Shown here: piece by piece, positions 1 to 9,614 of the stretch
Layout: the number at the start of each line of letters is the position of its first letter
Numbering within the stretch: position 1 is the stretch's first letter
Assembly: GCA_963704155.1 (NCBI GenBank)
Contig: CAVPHF010000024.1
Span: 1-64,000, forward strand
Source of the DNA: Thiohalocapsa sp963704155
GTDB taxonomy: Bacteria; Pseudomonadota; Gammaproteobacteria; Chromatiales; Chromatiaceae
DNA length: 64,000 bases
Direction: 5' to 3'
Program-made: the position numbers and the translations under genes
Notes under the pieces: generated by a model
What the model was told of the DNA's origin: nothing
Seen by the model: only the letters and a program-made list of their open reading frames with translations
Database searches by the model: none

Positions 1-843
1 GCGTTTATTCTGCCCAACGCCGAGTCGTCGGACTGATAGTCTCTTATGCTGTCCATTCGATCCCACCAGGACTCCGGCATGAATGCGAAGACAAAGGGAA
101 TCGCGACCAGCGCAATCATGAAATATTGCGCACGATTCGGACTGCGCAAGCCAAGCAAGATTCCCATCGCCATGATGCCAACCAGTGCCCCGCGAGAATG
201 CGTGCCCAGGATCGCCACAAAGCACAAGAATGCCCCAATCAACAAGGCGATAGACACAAGCCGGCTTTGCACTATTGAGCGAACATAGAAAATCAGAGGC
301 AGCGTCATGATGAGGGCGAGGCCTATTTCATTGTTACCAGAGATAAAGCTGTTCGCTGGCCCCCAAACGCGGTGACTGCCGCCCGTGATCAAGGTAAAAA
401 ACCCCCCTTTAAACCCGTAAAAGCCCAGGGAAAGCATCATGACTACTGCCGCGGCGATCAAACGTTCCTTCGTATTCAGCATCATCACAATGACGAATGT
501 GGTCAGCATCATCTTCCAAACGACATCCCATTGCTGCCAGGCCGCAGTCGGGTTTGATGCAAATAGCGTAGTGATCAATATCCAAAGCCACCACCAAGCA
601 AGCAGTACCGTTATCAAGTTCCACGGAATTTTTCTCTCTTCCGTACGTGATATCAATATCGACAACAGCATGGTCAGTGGCAGCGACTTGTGCGAGCTGT
701 GCATTGGCCAGAGTCCAGCTGATTCCGTGAGGGTTCATTAGGCTGAGCCATATCCACACGAGCACTCCGAAGAAGGGCTTTCTCAGAGAAAACGGAACAC
801 TCCCATAGACGGAACCCAGAAGAACGATATCCCGCAAGCCCAT
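1..843 (-). pseudogene. O-antigen ligase-like protein of XrtA locus (frameshifted, partial)
   Basis: The protein starts with ATG at 843 (MGLRDIVLLGSVYGSVPFSL) and contains 'WIWLSLMNPHG', typical of the exosortase A-associated O-glycosylation ligase family. This frame carries family sequence only to about position 680. The +1 frame then reads on openly to the window edge: 'ERKIPWNLITVLLAWWWL', later 'GGSHRVWGPANSFISGNNE' and 'GTHSRGALVGIMAMGI', which are membrane segments and the family's periplasmic loop. Removing one base near 676-684 joins the halves with spacing close to what the family shows. The 3' end lies beyond base 1. By family it should be a polytopic Wzy/WaaL-type membrane enzyme transferring or polymerising glycan. 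It is the last visible gene of the operon, 25 bases after the CapK-like gene. It is a pseudogene unless the shift is a sequencing error. Confidence 0.75.
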
Positions 844-868
844 GCGTTACCCCAGGTCGCTCTGCTGA

Positions 869-2264
869 TTATGGATTGCGGGGAGGACATTGGGTTTCGA
901 CCCAAATCCGTCGGCGACAACTGCGACTGATGACGTAGCGGAACTTCCCGGACCGCTCTCTCGGGATGTCATCGACGCGCTCGAGTGCGATACTGACATC
1001 TGCGCCGAGACGGCGTTTGAACTGACTCGTGATGGCATTGACAATGTGCTCGCCTAGCGGCTGATCCGACTTGACCAGCACGCGGGTCAGCTCCAGCGAC
1101 TCCTGCACGATCTTGAATTGCTCAATACCAGGAAGATCGCGAAGGACATAGATCAGGGCGAGACCGTGCATGATGGTGCCATCGCGGGCGACGACGAAAT
1201 CTGTCGCGCGCCCGTCCAGCCGCTCCAACACGGGCAATCCGCGTCCACAGGAACAAACGGTTGTTCCTTGCACCCCGACGTCTCCAGTACGATAGCGAAT
1301 GAATGGGAAGTCGCGCGTCGCGAGATGGGTGATGACGATCTCACCGCACTCTCCCGCCGGCAGCGGTGAACCGGCTGTATCCAGGATCTCGACAACGATA
1401 TCTTCACTGGTGATGTGCAGCCTGCCATGCGGGCAGGCGTGCGCAATGAAGCCGGCATCCCGACCGCCATAGCCGTTCGCGACCCTACAGCCGAACACGC
1501 GCTCGATGTCGGCCCGCTGGTCATCGTACAGGCGCTCCGACGTGACGAAGGCCACGCGAATGCCGAGATCCGACATCGGGCGGTGCATCGTTTCCGCATG
1601 GCGGGCAATCAAGGCCAAAGACGATGGGTAGCCAAACAGCATTCGTGGGCGGAATCGGCGAATCTCGTCAACGAAGCGGGTCAGATTCTGGGGCGATAAC
1701 TCGAAAGCCGGCAGCAGTCGGGTACGCAGCAACTTGTCACGTAGCAAGCGGATGTCGATCTTGGGCGCCGAGCTCGATCGGCGAGCCCCAGACGACGATC
1801 TCGCGGTCACCGATGTCGACGCCCCACCAGCGGGTGGCGCGCCATTTTGCCGCGACGTCGTGGCTGACACGCTCCTTGCCGATGTAGAACACCAGCGGCT
1901 CACCGGATGAGCCGCCTGTGTTGAACCGGGCCAGGCCGGTGGCGTTGGTCGCCTTGAGCGCTTCGGTATTGGCGCGGATAGTCGACTTGTCCAGCAGCGG
2001 AAGACGCTGAAGGTCTCTCGGACAAGTGACATCGTCGGGACCCAGTCCGCGGGCGTCGAACAGCTTTCGGTAATAAGGGACCTGTCGGTACACATCGGCA
2101 ATGAACCGATGCAAACGAGCGTTCTGGTAGGTCTGCAACGCGGTCGGCGACAGCCACTGCGTTCGCTCCAGTTCGCGGCGCGCAGCCAAGGTGCTGTGGC
2201 CTTTCAGGCGCTCGTGCAGCGGGAAAAGAAACCCGCGCGCGAGGCGGGTATAGAGTTCAGTCAT
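869..2264 (-). pseudogene. CapK/PaaK-like adenylate-forming enzyme of XrtA locus (frameshifted)
   Basis: ATG at 2264 overlaps the stop of the upstream glycosyltransferase by 3 bases. The N-terminal frame (residues 1-175) has 'YRQVPYYRKLF', the phosphate-binding 'NTGGSSGEPLVF' and 'VVWGSPIELGAQDR', then meets a stop at about 1737. The next frame continues the same family: 'LLRDKLLRTRLLPAFELS', 'MLFGYPSSL', 'ANGYGGRDAGFIAHAC', 'FIRYRTGDVG' and the C-terminal 'IPRERSGKFRYVISR'. One extra base near 1754, just after the QDR codons, explains the break. The family is phenylacetate-CoA ligase-like (CapK) and is common in exopolysaccharide loci. The substrate here is unknown. The tail after 'YVISR' is about 17 residues longer than I would expect. 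Confidence 0.8.
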
Positions 2265-3502
2265 GAGTTGGCCGCACGCGGATTCGCGGAAACTGCCGTG
2301 CGATCGAGCAATTGCCCGTAGACTTGCGCGTAGCGCCCGACACTGCGCGGCCAGTTGCGTTCCTGCTCGACGAAACGACGGCCCGCTTCGCGCTGCCCCT
2401 TCCAGGCGTCCCGGTCCTCGATCAGCGCCAGCGCAGCCCGCGCCAGCGCGGACGCATCGCCAGCCTCGAACAAGCGGCCGTTTTCTCCATCGCGGATCAA
2501 CTCCCGATGACCGCCGACGTCAGAGGCCAACACCAGCTTGCCTTGGGCCATTGCCTCGAGTGGCTTCAGCGGCGTCACCAGGTCGGTTAGCCGCATGGAC
2601 CGGCGAGGGTAGACCAGCACGTCGACCAGATTGTAATACCGTTGTATGTCCGCGTGCGGTACGCGGCCGGTAAAGTGCACCAGCGCGCTAATCCCGAGCC
2701 TGTCGGCAAGCGTTCGCAGGCGGGTTTCTTCCGGTCCGCCGCCCACAAGCAGCAATCGCATGTCCGGCATGGTCTCGGCAATTTCGGCAAGCGCACGAAT
2801 CGCCAGATCCAGACCTTCGTATGCGTAAAAGGAGCCGATGAACCCCAGCACGGTTGAGCCAATGAGGCCGAGGGACTCCGCGAGCGCCTGATCGCGGGGC
2901 GCGCCGTAGCCGAATTGGTCGATATCGACCGCGTTCGGGATTACTGTCACCTTGTCCGCCGCAATTCCACGATCGAGGATATCCCGGCGCAGCCCCTCGC
3001 AGATGCAGGTGACGGCATCGGCCCGACGGAAGACATAGGTCTCGAGCGCACGCGTCAGTCGATAGCGCGGTCCCCATTCACTGCTCGTGCCATGGTCTGC
3101 CGCAGCGTCCTCCCAAAAGGCGCGACACTCGTAGACGACTGGGATTCCGTGGCGCCTGCCCACCGCAAGAGCCGCCACTCCCGTCAACGCCGGCGAATGC
3201 GCGTGCAGGATGTCCGGCCGCTCGATTTCCAACACGGCCTCGAGACGCCGTTCCAGGTCACGACTGATCTGCCATTGATTCACCACCGGCATCCGGGCAC
3301 TCAAGCCAGTGGGACCAGGCGTACGGTAGAAGCTCAGGCCATCAACTGCCTCGATCGCGACGCGCGCGAGACCTTGTTTGCCCGACGTCAGTTGCGCCGT
3401 CTTCCAGCCCATCGCGGCCTGCTGTGTCAGAATGGCGCGCGTGCGAAAGGTGTAGCCACTGTGCAGCGGAATCGAGTGATCAAGGATATGTAAAATCTTC
3501 AC
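2261..3502 (-). CDS. glycosyltransferase, exosortase A system-associated (GT4)
   Basis: This 413-residue protein begins 'MKILHILDHSIPLHSGYTFR', the hallmark opening of the exosortase A-associated glycosyltransferase family (TIGR04063 type). It has a GT-B fold: an N-terminal acceptor domain to about residue 190 with 'DILHAHSPALTGVAAL', and a C-terminal nucleotide-sugar domain with 'VTVIPNAVDIDQF', 'LLVGGGPEETRL' and 'LVTPLKPLEAMAQGK'. The start is a GTG at 3502, 14 bases after the exosortase stop, and the stop overlaps the next gene's ATG (ATGA), so the two are probably translationally coupled. It should add a sugar to the lipid-linked repeat unit at the inner membrane. Unlike both its neighbours it is intact. 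Donor and acceptor cannot be read from the sequence. Confidence 0.9.
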   Translation of the reverse strand: MKILHILDHSIPLHSGYTFRTRAILTQQAAMGWKTAQLTSGKQGLARVAIEAVDGLSFYRTPGPTGLSARMPVVNQWQISRDLERRLEAVLEIERPDILHAHSPALTGVAALAVGRRHGIPVVYECRAFWEDAAADHGTSSEWGPRYRLTRALETYVFRRADAVTCICEGLRRDILDRGIAADKVTVIPNAVDIDQFGYGAPRDQALAESLGLIGSTVLGFIGSFYAYEGLDLAIRALAEIAETMPDMRLLLVGGGPEETRLRTLADRLGISALVHFTGRVPHADIQRYYNLVDVLVYPRRSMRLTDLVTPLKPLEAMAQGKLVLASDVGGHRELIRDGENGRLFEAGDASALARAALALIEDRDAWKGQREAGRRFVEQERNWPRSVGRYAQVYGQLLDRTAVSANPRAANS

Positions 3503-3516
3503 TGCAGATTCGCCGT

Positions 3517-5096
3517 TCAGGTCCCGCTGCGCAGAGACCGTTCGACCTCCGCCTCGATGGCCGGCAGCATGGACTCGACGAATGCCTTGAGCGTCTCGCT
3601 CGCGGTTGATATGTAATCACCATAGGGAGCGGCGACCGCGATCAGCGCCGCCTTGCCGCGATTGCCGAACAAGCGCGACTTCGCCTCGAGCAGTTTCGCA
3701 ATGTACGGATTCGCCGTATGCCGATCACCGACCAGATACCAGGTCCAGACCAGCAACCGTTCACCCCGTCGCGAAGACAGTTGATGCTGCTCAAAAGATA
3801 ACCGCCGCGAGCCGATGATCACGGACTCGGGCGTAATCTGCGTATCGCTCCAGACAGGATCCGACTGCGAGACCATCATATTGCCCGCACCGACCAATTC
3901 GGCGCCTTGGCGCTGCGTGCGGTAGATTCCCAGATAGAGCCCGGTTGGCGACACGTTGCGGAGTCTGGCTCGCCCTCAGCTCGGTAGAAGGCATACAGGC
4001 TGCCGTCCGCGCCGACGACTTTCGGCCGCCAGTCCCAGTAGGCCGCATCCGCCAACAAGCTCCAGCCGCCGGCCATTGGTGGATTGACCTCGACCGCAGC
4101 CACGGTTCCGCCGTGGTCCGACAAGGCCCAGCTCGCGACAGGCCAAACACTGGCCGCAATGGCGAGCACCGCGAGTACACGGATTGGCTGGTCGCGACGA
4201 ACAGGCGTCGAGCGCGCCGCATCCGGCACTGGCGCCGGAGGACGCGGATCACGCCAAATGCTGCCAATCGCGAGCATCAGCGCGATGACGACTCCAAAGA
4301 ACACCATTCCGTAGAAAAGATGATCGGCACCGTCGCCGAATTTCATGTCGCTGAGAGTGCCCGATCATGACGATCATGTAGGCGCGAATACCGTTCGCGA
4401 CGAATCGGCACAGGATGGAGAAGCCGACGAAACAACAGACGCTTCCACCACTTGGTGTAGGTCAGATAGGCGAAACAGAACACCCAGCGTGACTGATGCA
4501 ATCAAATAACGGACACCGCTGCAGGCCTCGACGACAGACCAGTGGCCAGTCGGAATAGTGAAGAAGGTTCCCTCTCGGTATACCGGTATGCCGGTCAACT
4601 CCAGCATGCCGACGGTAAAGTCGGCGGTGTAGTTCATCATTGGATAGATGAGCCCTTCACCCATGGGCACGCCAAAGAATAAGAATAAAATGGGAAAAGC
4701 CAAATAACGCGCCACCTGATGACCAAGCGCCGCCCATATGGCAACCTCGAGCATGCCAACGAACGCCAACTGCTGCACCACGAGCACATCCACGAGATCC
4801 GCCAGAAGCCAGCCTAGCCCGAGGGGCACGAACAGCAGCAACGGTAGTAGCGTGGGTACCGGCCGCAGCTGCTTTAGACCCTGACGCCGCTCCCAAACCA
4901 GCCAGAGGCTTATCGGGATGATTAGAAATCCATGGGCGTAGGTATCGCTACGCTCCCAAATTGAAACCATCGACCAGGCGGTCGGATAAAATGCAACAAT
5001 TACAAGCACACAGGCCGCGACAAGCAGTGCCAGGACCGACCACCACCCGCCCTCGGCCAAGGCTCGACCCTGCGACGGTGCACTGGTTTCCATCAT
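3517..5096 (-). pseudogene. xrtA: exosortase A with C-terminal EpsI domain (multiple frameshifts)
   Basis: The first frame (ATG about 5096; a GTG at 5117 is possible) gives the multi-span exosortase core with 'SDTYAHGFLIIPISLWLVW' and the catalytic-cysteine motif 'VVEACSGVRYLIAS'. After that, family sequence hops frames: 'FAYLTYTKWWKRLLF', then 'FVANGIRAYMIVMIGH' with the catalytic Arg, then 'LSDMKFGDGADHLFYGMVFFG' with the catalytic His. The first three breaks (near 4474, 4428 and 4355) each fit one extra base. Together they restore the frame but leave a stop at 4374. A fourth break near 3950-3962 fits one missing base and leads into the EpsI domain ('GLYLGIYRTQRQGAELV'). All three catalytic residues survive. 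Total length of about 526 codons suits an XrtA-EpsI fusion. By family it is an inner-membrane cysteine transpeptidase for PEP-CTERM proteins. Confidence 0.85.
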
Positions 5097-5106
5097 CGGG
5101 TGCTGC

Positions 5107-6369
5107 TCATCGGACACCGGTCCAGACTGGTTCCGTAACAGACGGCGGCTCGCCCTCGACCAGTTCGCGAAAACGCGCGCTGGCCGATCGCCAATCAAAG
5201 CGTCGCTGGACGAAGTCGCGCGCCGCCTGACCGACGCCGCCATGAGCGCCGTTCAAGACATCACAGACCTGGTCGGCGAAATCGACCGCGCTGTCGGCGA
5301 TCAACACCCCCTTTCCGTGGAGAGCATCAATGCCCTCTGCGGCCTTCGTCGTCGCCACCACGGGCCGCGCCATTGCCATGCCCTCGAGCACCTTGTTTTG
5401 AATCCCGCGGGCGATCTGCATCGGCGCAACCACGACTTCCGCATGCCGCAGATAGGGGCGCACATCCGCAACGCGGCCGGTCACCACGATGCCGGCGCCA
5501 CGTAGCGCTAAGACGTCAGCCCCCGGCTGTGATCCGACGATATAGAACAGGGCTGCGGGCTCACGGGATCGGACCAGCGGCCAAACCTGCGCGGCAAACC
5601 AGTCAACCGCGTCGACGTTGGCCCAGTAGTCCATCGCACCGGTGAAGACGACCGCCTTCGATTCTGGTGGAAATGGCGTCGGATAGACGATGTCCGGATC
5701 ATAATAGCTGCCGTCCACTCCGTTCAGGACGTATTCCGGCTGCCGGTCGACTCCGGCCAGACAGCGAAACATATCGGCCTCGGGGCGCGATACGAAAATG
5801 CTGACATCAAACTCGCGCGCGACCGCCGAATCGTACGCCAACAACCGGTTTGCTTCACGCCGATAGACCCAGGCCATGATACCGCGGCGTCGTGCCGCAT
5901 ACTGACGCCATTTGTCGGAATCGACGTCGACGAAGTCAATTACGCGGCGCGCCGATTCAAATCCGTCGCCAATGGCATATTGTGACATGGCAGACGAGTA
6001 AAGGACGATGCGGGAACAGCGGCGACGACGCATCAGCTCCTCGATCCATCGGCTCATGCGCCCATCGGCATAGTAGCGTATTGTCAGGGGCGACCCAGTC
6101 AGAAATGCCGGCAAGCTGCGCAGCTTCGCACCCAACGGGCGCAGCGGAAGCAGACAGACGTCCGCGCAGATCTCGCGCACATGCGCCGCGTACTGCCAAT
6201 CTCGATCATCGTCAACGAAGGCACCAAGGTGAACGCGATAGTGCTCGGCCAGCGCCATTAACCACCGGTACGAGCGGATCTTGTCACCCTTGTCCGGGGG
6301 GTAAGGGATTCGATGGCACAACAGCAGAAGATCGCGATCGTCGTCGCCAGCCGATGCGCGGGAAGTCAC
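5107..6369 (-). CDS. sugar transferase, PEP-CTERM/EpsH1 system-associated (GT4)
   Basis: It carries 'LLLLCHRIPYPPDKGDKIRS' close to the N-terminus, diagnostic of the TIGR03087-type glycosyltransferases of exosortase loci, then 'VIDFVDVDSDKW', 'VFTGAMDYWANVDAV' and the GT4 C-terminal signature 'IQNKVLEGMAMARPVVAT'. I place the start at a GTG (6369) only 2 bases after the femAB-like stop. A longer open frame to 6438 would overlap that gene by 67 bases and its first residues are low-complexity. Length is 420 residues. It should transfer a sugar from a nucleotide donor during repeat-unit assembly. Its stop lies 10 bases before the xrtA ATG, so the two genes are cotranscribed. Confidence 0.9.
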   Translation of the reverse strand: MTSRASAGDDDRDLLLLCHRIPYPPDKGDKIRSYRWLMALAEHYRVHLGAFVDDDRDWQYAAHVREICADVCLLPLRPLGAKLRSLPAFLTGSPLTIRYYADGRMSRWIEELMRRRRCSRIVLYSSAMSQYAIGDGFESARRVIDFVDVDSDKWRQYAARRRGIMAWVYRREANRLLAYDSAVAREFDVSIFVSRPEADMFRCLAGVDRQPEYVLNGVDGSYYDPDIVYPTPFPPESKAVVFTGAMDYWANVDAVDWFAAQVWPLVRSREPAALFYIVGSQPGADVLALRGAGIVVTGRVADVRPYLRHAEVVVAPMQIARGIQNKVLEGMAMARPVVATTKAAEGIDALHGKGVLIADSAVDFADQVCDVLNGAHGGVGQAARDFVQRRFDWRSASARFRELVEGEPPSVTEPVWTGVR

Positions 6370-6371
6370 GT

Positions 6372-7403
6372 TCAACCCAAGTGACGAGCGAGCAGCGGGC
6401 CGATGGCGTTCGCGAGCGGCAGCGGCAGCCGCTTCCAAGCTTCGATGAAGTATTTATACTTGGGATTATTCGGATTGACGTTCGGCATTTCTTTGTCGCC
6501 AACCAGAAAATACTGATAGTGCAGCGGCTCCGGCTCAAACCCCCAATTCTTCTTGAAGCTGTAAGCGCCGGTGCCAATCTTACTTCGGCCATAGTCGAAG
6601 ACGCGTATGCCGCGTCCTGCTGCCCGACACATAAGCTCCCAATACATATAGTCGTTTCCGTAAGTGGATCGAGCCATGGGCCGACTGCCACCGTAGTAAG
6701 GCAAAACCTGATCGCGATGGTAGAAAGCCATGACCGCAGCAACATCGGTGCCGTGATGACGAATGACGAGCATCTCGCAGTCATCGGAGAAGATGCCCGC
6801 CAGCGCCTCAAACCAGCGCCTAGGAAAAACCGGGGTACCCAGGTTGCGAACACTCTCGGCATACACGGAATAGAAGCGTCCGACATCGGTGGTCGTCTCG
6901 GCAACAAGACCCGCTTTGATGCCCTTTCGCACCATCGCCCGCTGCTTGCGCGGGATCGCCTTCAGATTGGTCTCGTCGTCCGTTGCGATTGCCTTGCGAA
7001 AGGTCACGTAAAGGTCCTTGGTCGGCCAGTCCGGTTCGACAGCCCGATCATGACGCAACTCCAAGGCATCAACGCCCAGTTGTTTTGCCAGACCACAGGC
7101 ATGATGCGTGAGTGCGCGCCGGGCATCCTCGCTGGATGCCAATACTCCGCCCTGAACGCACCCCGGGGTAGAGACCAGGGTATGACCGAACAAACGGCTC
7201 CTGACCTCGGCGAGCGGCAAGACACCCTCGATGCTACGGCCGCGACGCGCGACCAGATAACGGGTCCTGTGGCGCAAGCCCTGATCGATCGCATTGCGCC
7301 ATCCACTGCGGTGGAAAAAGCTCGCCTGCGGCTGCGATTCGACGAACACATCCCAGTCGCCAGCGTCAGACGGAGCATAGTCCGCGACCTCGATTTCAGC
7401 CAC
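6372..7403 (-). CDS. FemAB-family protein, XrtA/PEP-CTERM system-associated
   Basis: This 343-residue protein belongs to the GNAT-fold FemAB family found in XrtA loci (TIGR03019 type). Seen motifs are 'SFFHRSGWRNAID' near the start, 'IPRKQRAMVRKGIKAGL', 'GTPVFPRRWFEAL', 'LPYYGGSRPMARS' and the closing 'IRVFDYGRSKIGTGAYSFK'. I chose GTG at 7403, which overlaps the deacetylase stop by 8 bases (GTGGCTGA). An upstream in-frame start at 7445 would overlap by 50 bases. FemA/FemB relatives use aminoacyl-tRNA to build peptide cross-bridges. What XrtA-associated members modify is unknown, and an amino-acid substituent on the exopolysaccharide is a guess. The gene is intact and tightly packed in the operon. 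Confidence 0.88.
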   Translation of the reverse strand: MAEIEVADYAPSDAGDWDVFVESQPQASFFHRSGWRNAIDQGLRHRTRYLVARRGRSIEGVLPLAEVRSRLFGHTLVSTPGCVQGGVLASSEDARRALTHHACGLAKQLGVDALELRHDRAVEPDWPTKDLYVTFRKAIATDDETNLKAIPRKQRAMVRKGIKAGLVAETTTDVGRFYSVYAESVRNLGTPVFPRRWFEALAGIFSDDCEMLVIRHHGTDVAAVMAFYHRDQVLPYYGGSRPMARSTYGNDYMYWELMCRAAGRGIRVFDYGRSKIGTGAYSFKKNWGFEPEPLHYQYFLVGDKEMPNVNPNNPKYKYFIEAWKRLPLPLANAIGPLLARHLG

Positions 7404-8346
7404 GGTTGGTCTCGGCTGGCGCGTCAGGCCGGAGGAACAGCGCATCCATCCTATCCCAGCGGAAATCGCTGGCGAGCCGGCGCAGACGCTGCTCGGTACG
7501 GTGCAGATTCAAATAGTGCCGAATGCGGGTCTTCAAGCCGATGCCGCGTTGCACCGGCTGGCCTGGATCGATCTCCCAGGGATGAAAATAAAACACGGCG
7601 CTCTGACCGTCGCGGTCGTTCACGCGCTGTAACGCCCAGCGTGAGTAAACATAGGGGTACAGCCGGAAGAAGCCGCCGCCGCCACAGGGCGACTTCCAAC
7701 CCCCCAGCATGATCGTCGTCACGGGCACCTCGACCAGTGATTCACAGGCATCTGGTCTGAAAGCGAAGCGCGGTGCCCCGGGCATGCCATAGAGATCGTG
7801 CCGTATCGGGTAAATACTGGACGAATAGCGATGTCCGGTTTCCTCGAGCACGCGCAGCGCCCAAAGGTTGCGTTCACCAATGGAGTAGCTGGGCGCACGG
7901 TAGCCATTGACCGGCACCCCGCCGACGTCCTCGAGCAGCGACTTCGTCCGCCGAATGTCGGAGCGAAACCCCGCTTCATCCAACTCAGTCACACGGACGT
8001 GAGACCAGCCATGACTGGCCAGCTCATGCCCTTCGGCCACAATACGCTGAACAGTCTGTGGATAGCGTTGAGCAATCCACCCTAAGGTGAAGAAGGTAGC
8101 CTTGACGGAAAATTCGTCGAACAACGCGAGCACGCGATCGACGTTACGCTCGATCCGACAGGGTAGTCGCTCCCAGTCCGATCGCGCGATATGGTCCTCG
8201 AAGGCGGATACCTGAAAATAGTCCTCGACGTCGACGGTCATTGCGTTGACAGGCGACGCCGGTCTTGCCGAGGTGGCAAGGGCGCTTGCGCCTCCGTCTG
8301 CGCGCTCCGGCGCAGCCGGCAGGTCGTTATCGAACAGCAGGGTCAT
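7396..8346 (-). CDS. XrtA-associated polysaccharide deacetylase
   Basis: This 316-residue protein has the NodB-fold deacetylase signature of the TIGR03006/DUF3473 type: 'MTVDVEDYFQVSAFE' with the metal-binding Asp pair, 'KATFFTLGWIAQRYP', the metal His motif 'ELASHGWSHVRV', 'GYRAPSYSIG' and the C-terminal 'VFYFHPWEIDPGQP'. The ATG at 8346 overlaps the wecB stop (ATGA), indicating translational coupling. The first 35 residues are a variable leader, and an internal Met right before 'TVDVEDYF' is an alternative start. It probably removes N-acetyl groups from a HexNAc in the exopolysaccharide, which fits the adjacent UDP-GlcNAc epimerase. Confidence 0.92.
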   Translation of the reverse strand: MTLLFDNDLPAAPERADGGASALATSARPASPVNAMTVDVEDYFQVSAFEDHIARSDWERLPCRIERNVDRVLALFDEFSVKATFFTLGWIAQRYPQTVQRIVAEGHELASHGWSHVRVTELDEAGFRSDIRRTKSLLEDVGGVPVNGYRAPSYSIGERNLWALRVLEETGHRYSSSIYPIRHDLYGMPGAPRFAFRPDACESLVEVPVTTIMLGGWKSPCGGGGFFRLYPYVYSRWALQRVNDRDGQSAVFYFHPWEIDPGQPVQRGIGLKTRIRHYLNLHRTEQRLRRLASDFRWDRMDALFLRPDAPAETNRG

Positions 8347-9560
8347 GACAGCTCCAGTCCGCCGAGCAGAACAGCGGCCTCATACCACGAACACAAGGCA
8401 CCCTTCCCCAACCAACGCTCCAACTCGGCGACGATGCGTTCCGCCGCCCGGCCATCCCATAACTCGGGAATACGTCCCGACTTGCCGCCGTTGACTAGGG
8501 CCTCGCGAGTCGCATCCAGAATCCGCGTCGGATCGGTACCAACCACGGTGTTGGTGCCCTGGGTGACGGTGATGGGGCGCTCTGTATTGTCGCGCAGAGT
8601 CAGACAAGCAACACCAAGCGCGGTCGTCTCCTCTTGAATGCCGCCGGAATCCGTGAGTACCAGGCGCGCATTCGCCATCAAGCCCAGCATATGGAGATAA
8701 TCGAGTGGCGGCAGCAGGATCATCACATCCTGCGCACGGCGAGTCAGCCCAGCCTGCTCTAAGCGCGCCCTTGTCCTTGGATGCACAGGGAACACGAGTG
8801 GTAGATCAGTGGCCACACTCGCCAGCGTGTCCAGCAGACGCGAGAGCGTCTTCGGATCGTCGACGTTGGAAGGGCGATGCAGCGTTACGAGTCCAAAGCC
8901 GGCGCCAGGTCGTCGCGACAGCGGGACTCCCGCAGCCTCGAAGACGGCGCTGGGCGAAGGCGCGGCGCGCCGATGGGCCAGCAAGGTATCGATCATCACA
9001 TTACCGACAAACCGAACGCGCTCCGGCTCGATGCCTTCGCGCACCAGATTGTCGAGTGCCGAGCGTTCTGTCGTGAACAGCAGCGAGGACAACTGGTCGG
9101 TCAGAACGCGGTTGATCTCCTCCGGCATGGCACGATCATAGCTGCGCAGTCCCGCCTCCACGTGCACCACCGGTATCGCCTTCTTGGACGCCACCAAGGC
9201 GCAGGCAATCGTCGAGTTGACGTCGCCCACCACGAGCACCAGGTCCGGCCTGTCGTTGTCAAGGACAGGCTCGAAGCGCTTCATGATCTCAGCGGTCTGC
9301 TCAGCGTGAGATCCCGAGCCAACACCGAGATCGATATCGGGCTCCGGAATACCTAGCTGCTCGAAAAATGACGCCTTCATTGCGGCGTCATAGTGCTGAC
9401 CAGTATGCACCAAGAAAGGAGACATGCCTGCGGCCGCGTGAAAGACGCGCATCAAAGGCGCGATCTTCATGAAGTTTGGGCGGGCGCCGACAACACAGAT
9501 AACGCGCCAAGGACTTGGCGAATAGCCATTGGAGTCAGCCGAGGACCTAACGGGATTCAT
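8343..9560 (-). CDS. wecB: UDP-N-acetylglucosamine 2-epimerase (non-hydrolysing)
   Basis: The protein interconverts UDP-GlcNAc and UDP-ManNAc. Seen family motifs are 'VVGARPNFMKIAPLMR', 'LVHTGQHYDAAM', 'DLVLVVGDVNST', 'VVHVEAGLRSYDRAMPEEIN', 'LVTLHRPSNVD' and 'LTDSGGIQEETTALGV', all in order. I prefer the ATG at 9560 (405 residues) because a GGTGG ribosome site precedes it. A TTG at 9596 would add 12 residues. The gene sits inside the exopolysaccharide operon between the outer-membrane barrel gene and the deacetylase, so it probably supplies ManNAc (or ManNAcA) for the polymer rather than serving enterobacterial common antigen. Nothing looks damaged. Confidence 0.93.
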   Translation of the reverse strand: MNPVRSSADSNGYSPSPWRVICVVGARPNFMKIAPLMRVFHAAAGMSPFLVHTGQHYDAAMKASFFEQLGIPEPDIDLGVGSGSHAEQTAEIMKRFEPVLDNDRPDLVLVVGDVNSTIACALVASKKAIPVVHVEAGLRSYDRAMPEEINRVLTDQLSSLLFTTERSALDNLVREGIEPERVRFVGNVMIDTLLAHRRAAPSPSAVFEAAGVPLSRRPGAGFGLVTLHRPSNVDDPKTLSRLLDTLASVATDLPLVFPVHPRTRARLEQAGLTRRAQDVMILLPPLDYLHMLGLMANARLVLTDSGGIQEETTALGVACLTLRDNTERPITVTQGTNTVVGTDPTRILDATREALVNGGKSGRIPELWDGRAAERIVAELERWLGKGALCSWYEAAVLLGGLELS

Positions 9561-9614
9561 TGCCACCGTGAATGCCTCTTCTCCCGAACAATGCAATCGC
9601 CCAAAGGAGTCTCA

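Noticed and set aside
5892..7712. A 606-codon open frame on the plus strand across the exopolysaccharide genes
   Set aside because: It is antisense to three well-supported minus-strand genes, has no recognisable domain and its composition is that of a mirror frame in GC-rich DNA.
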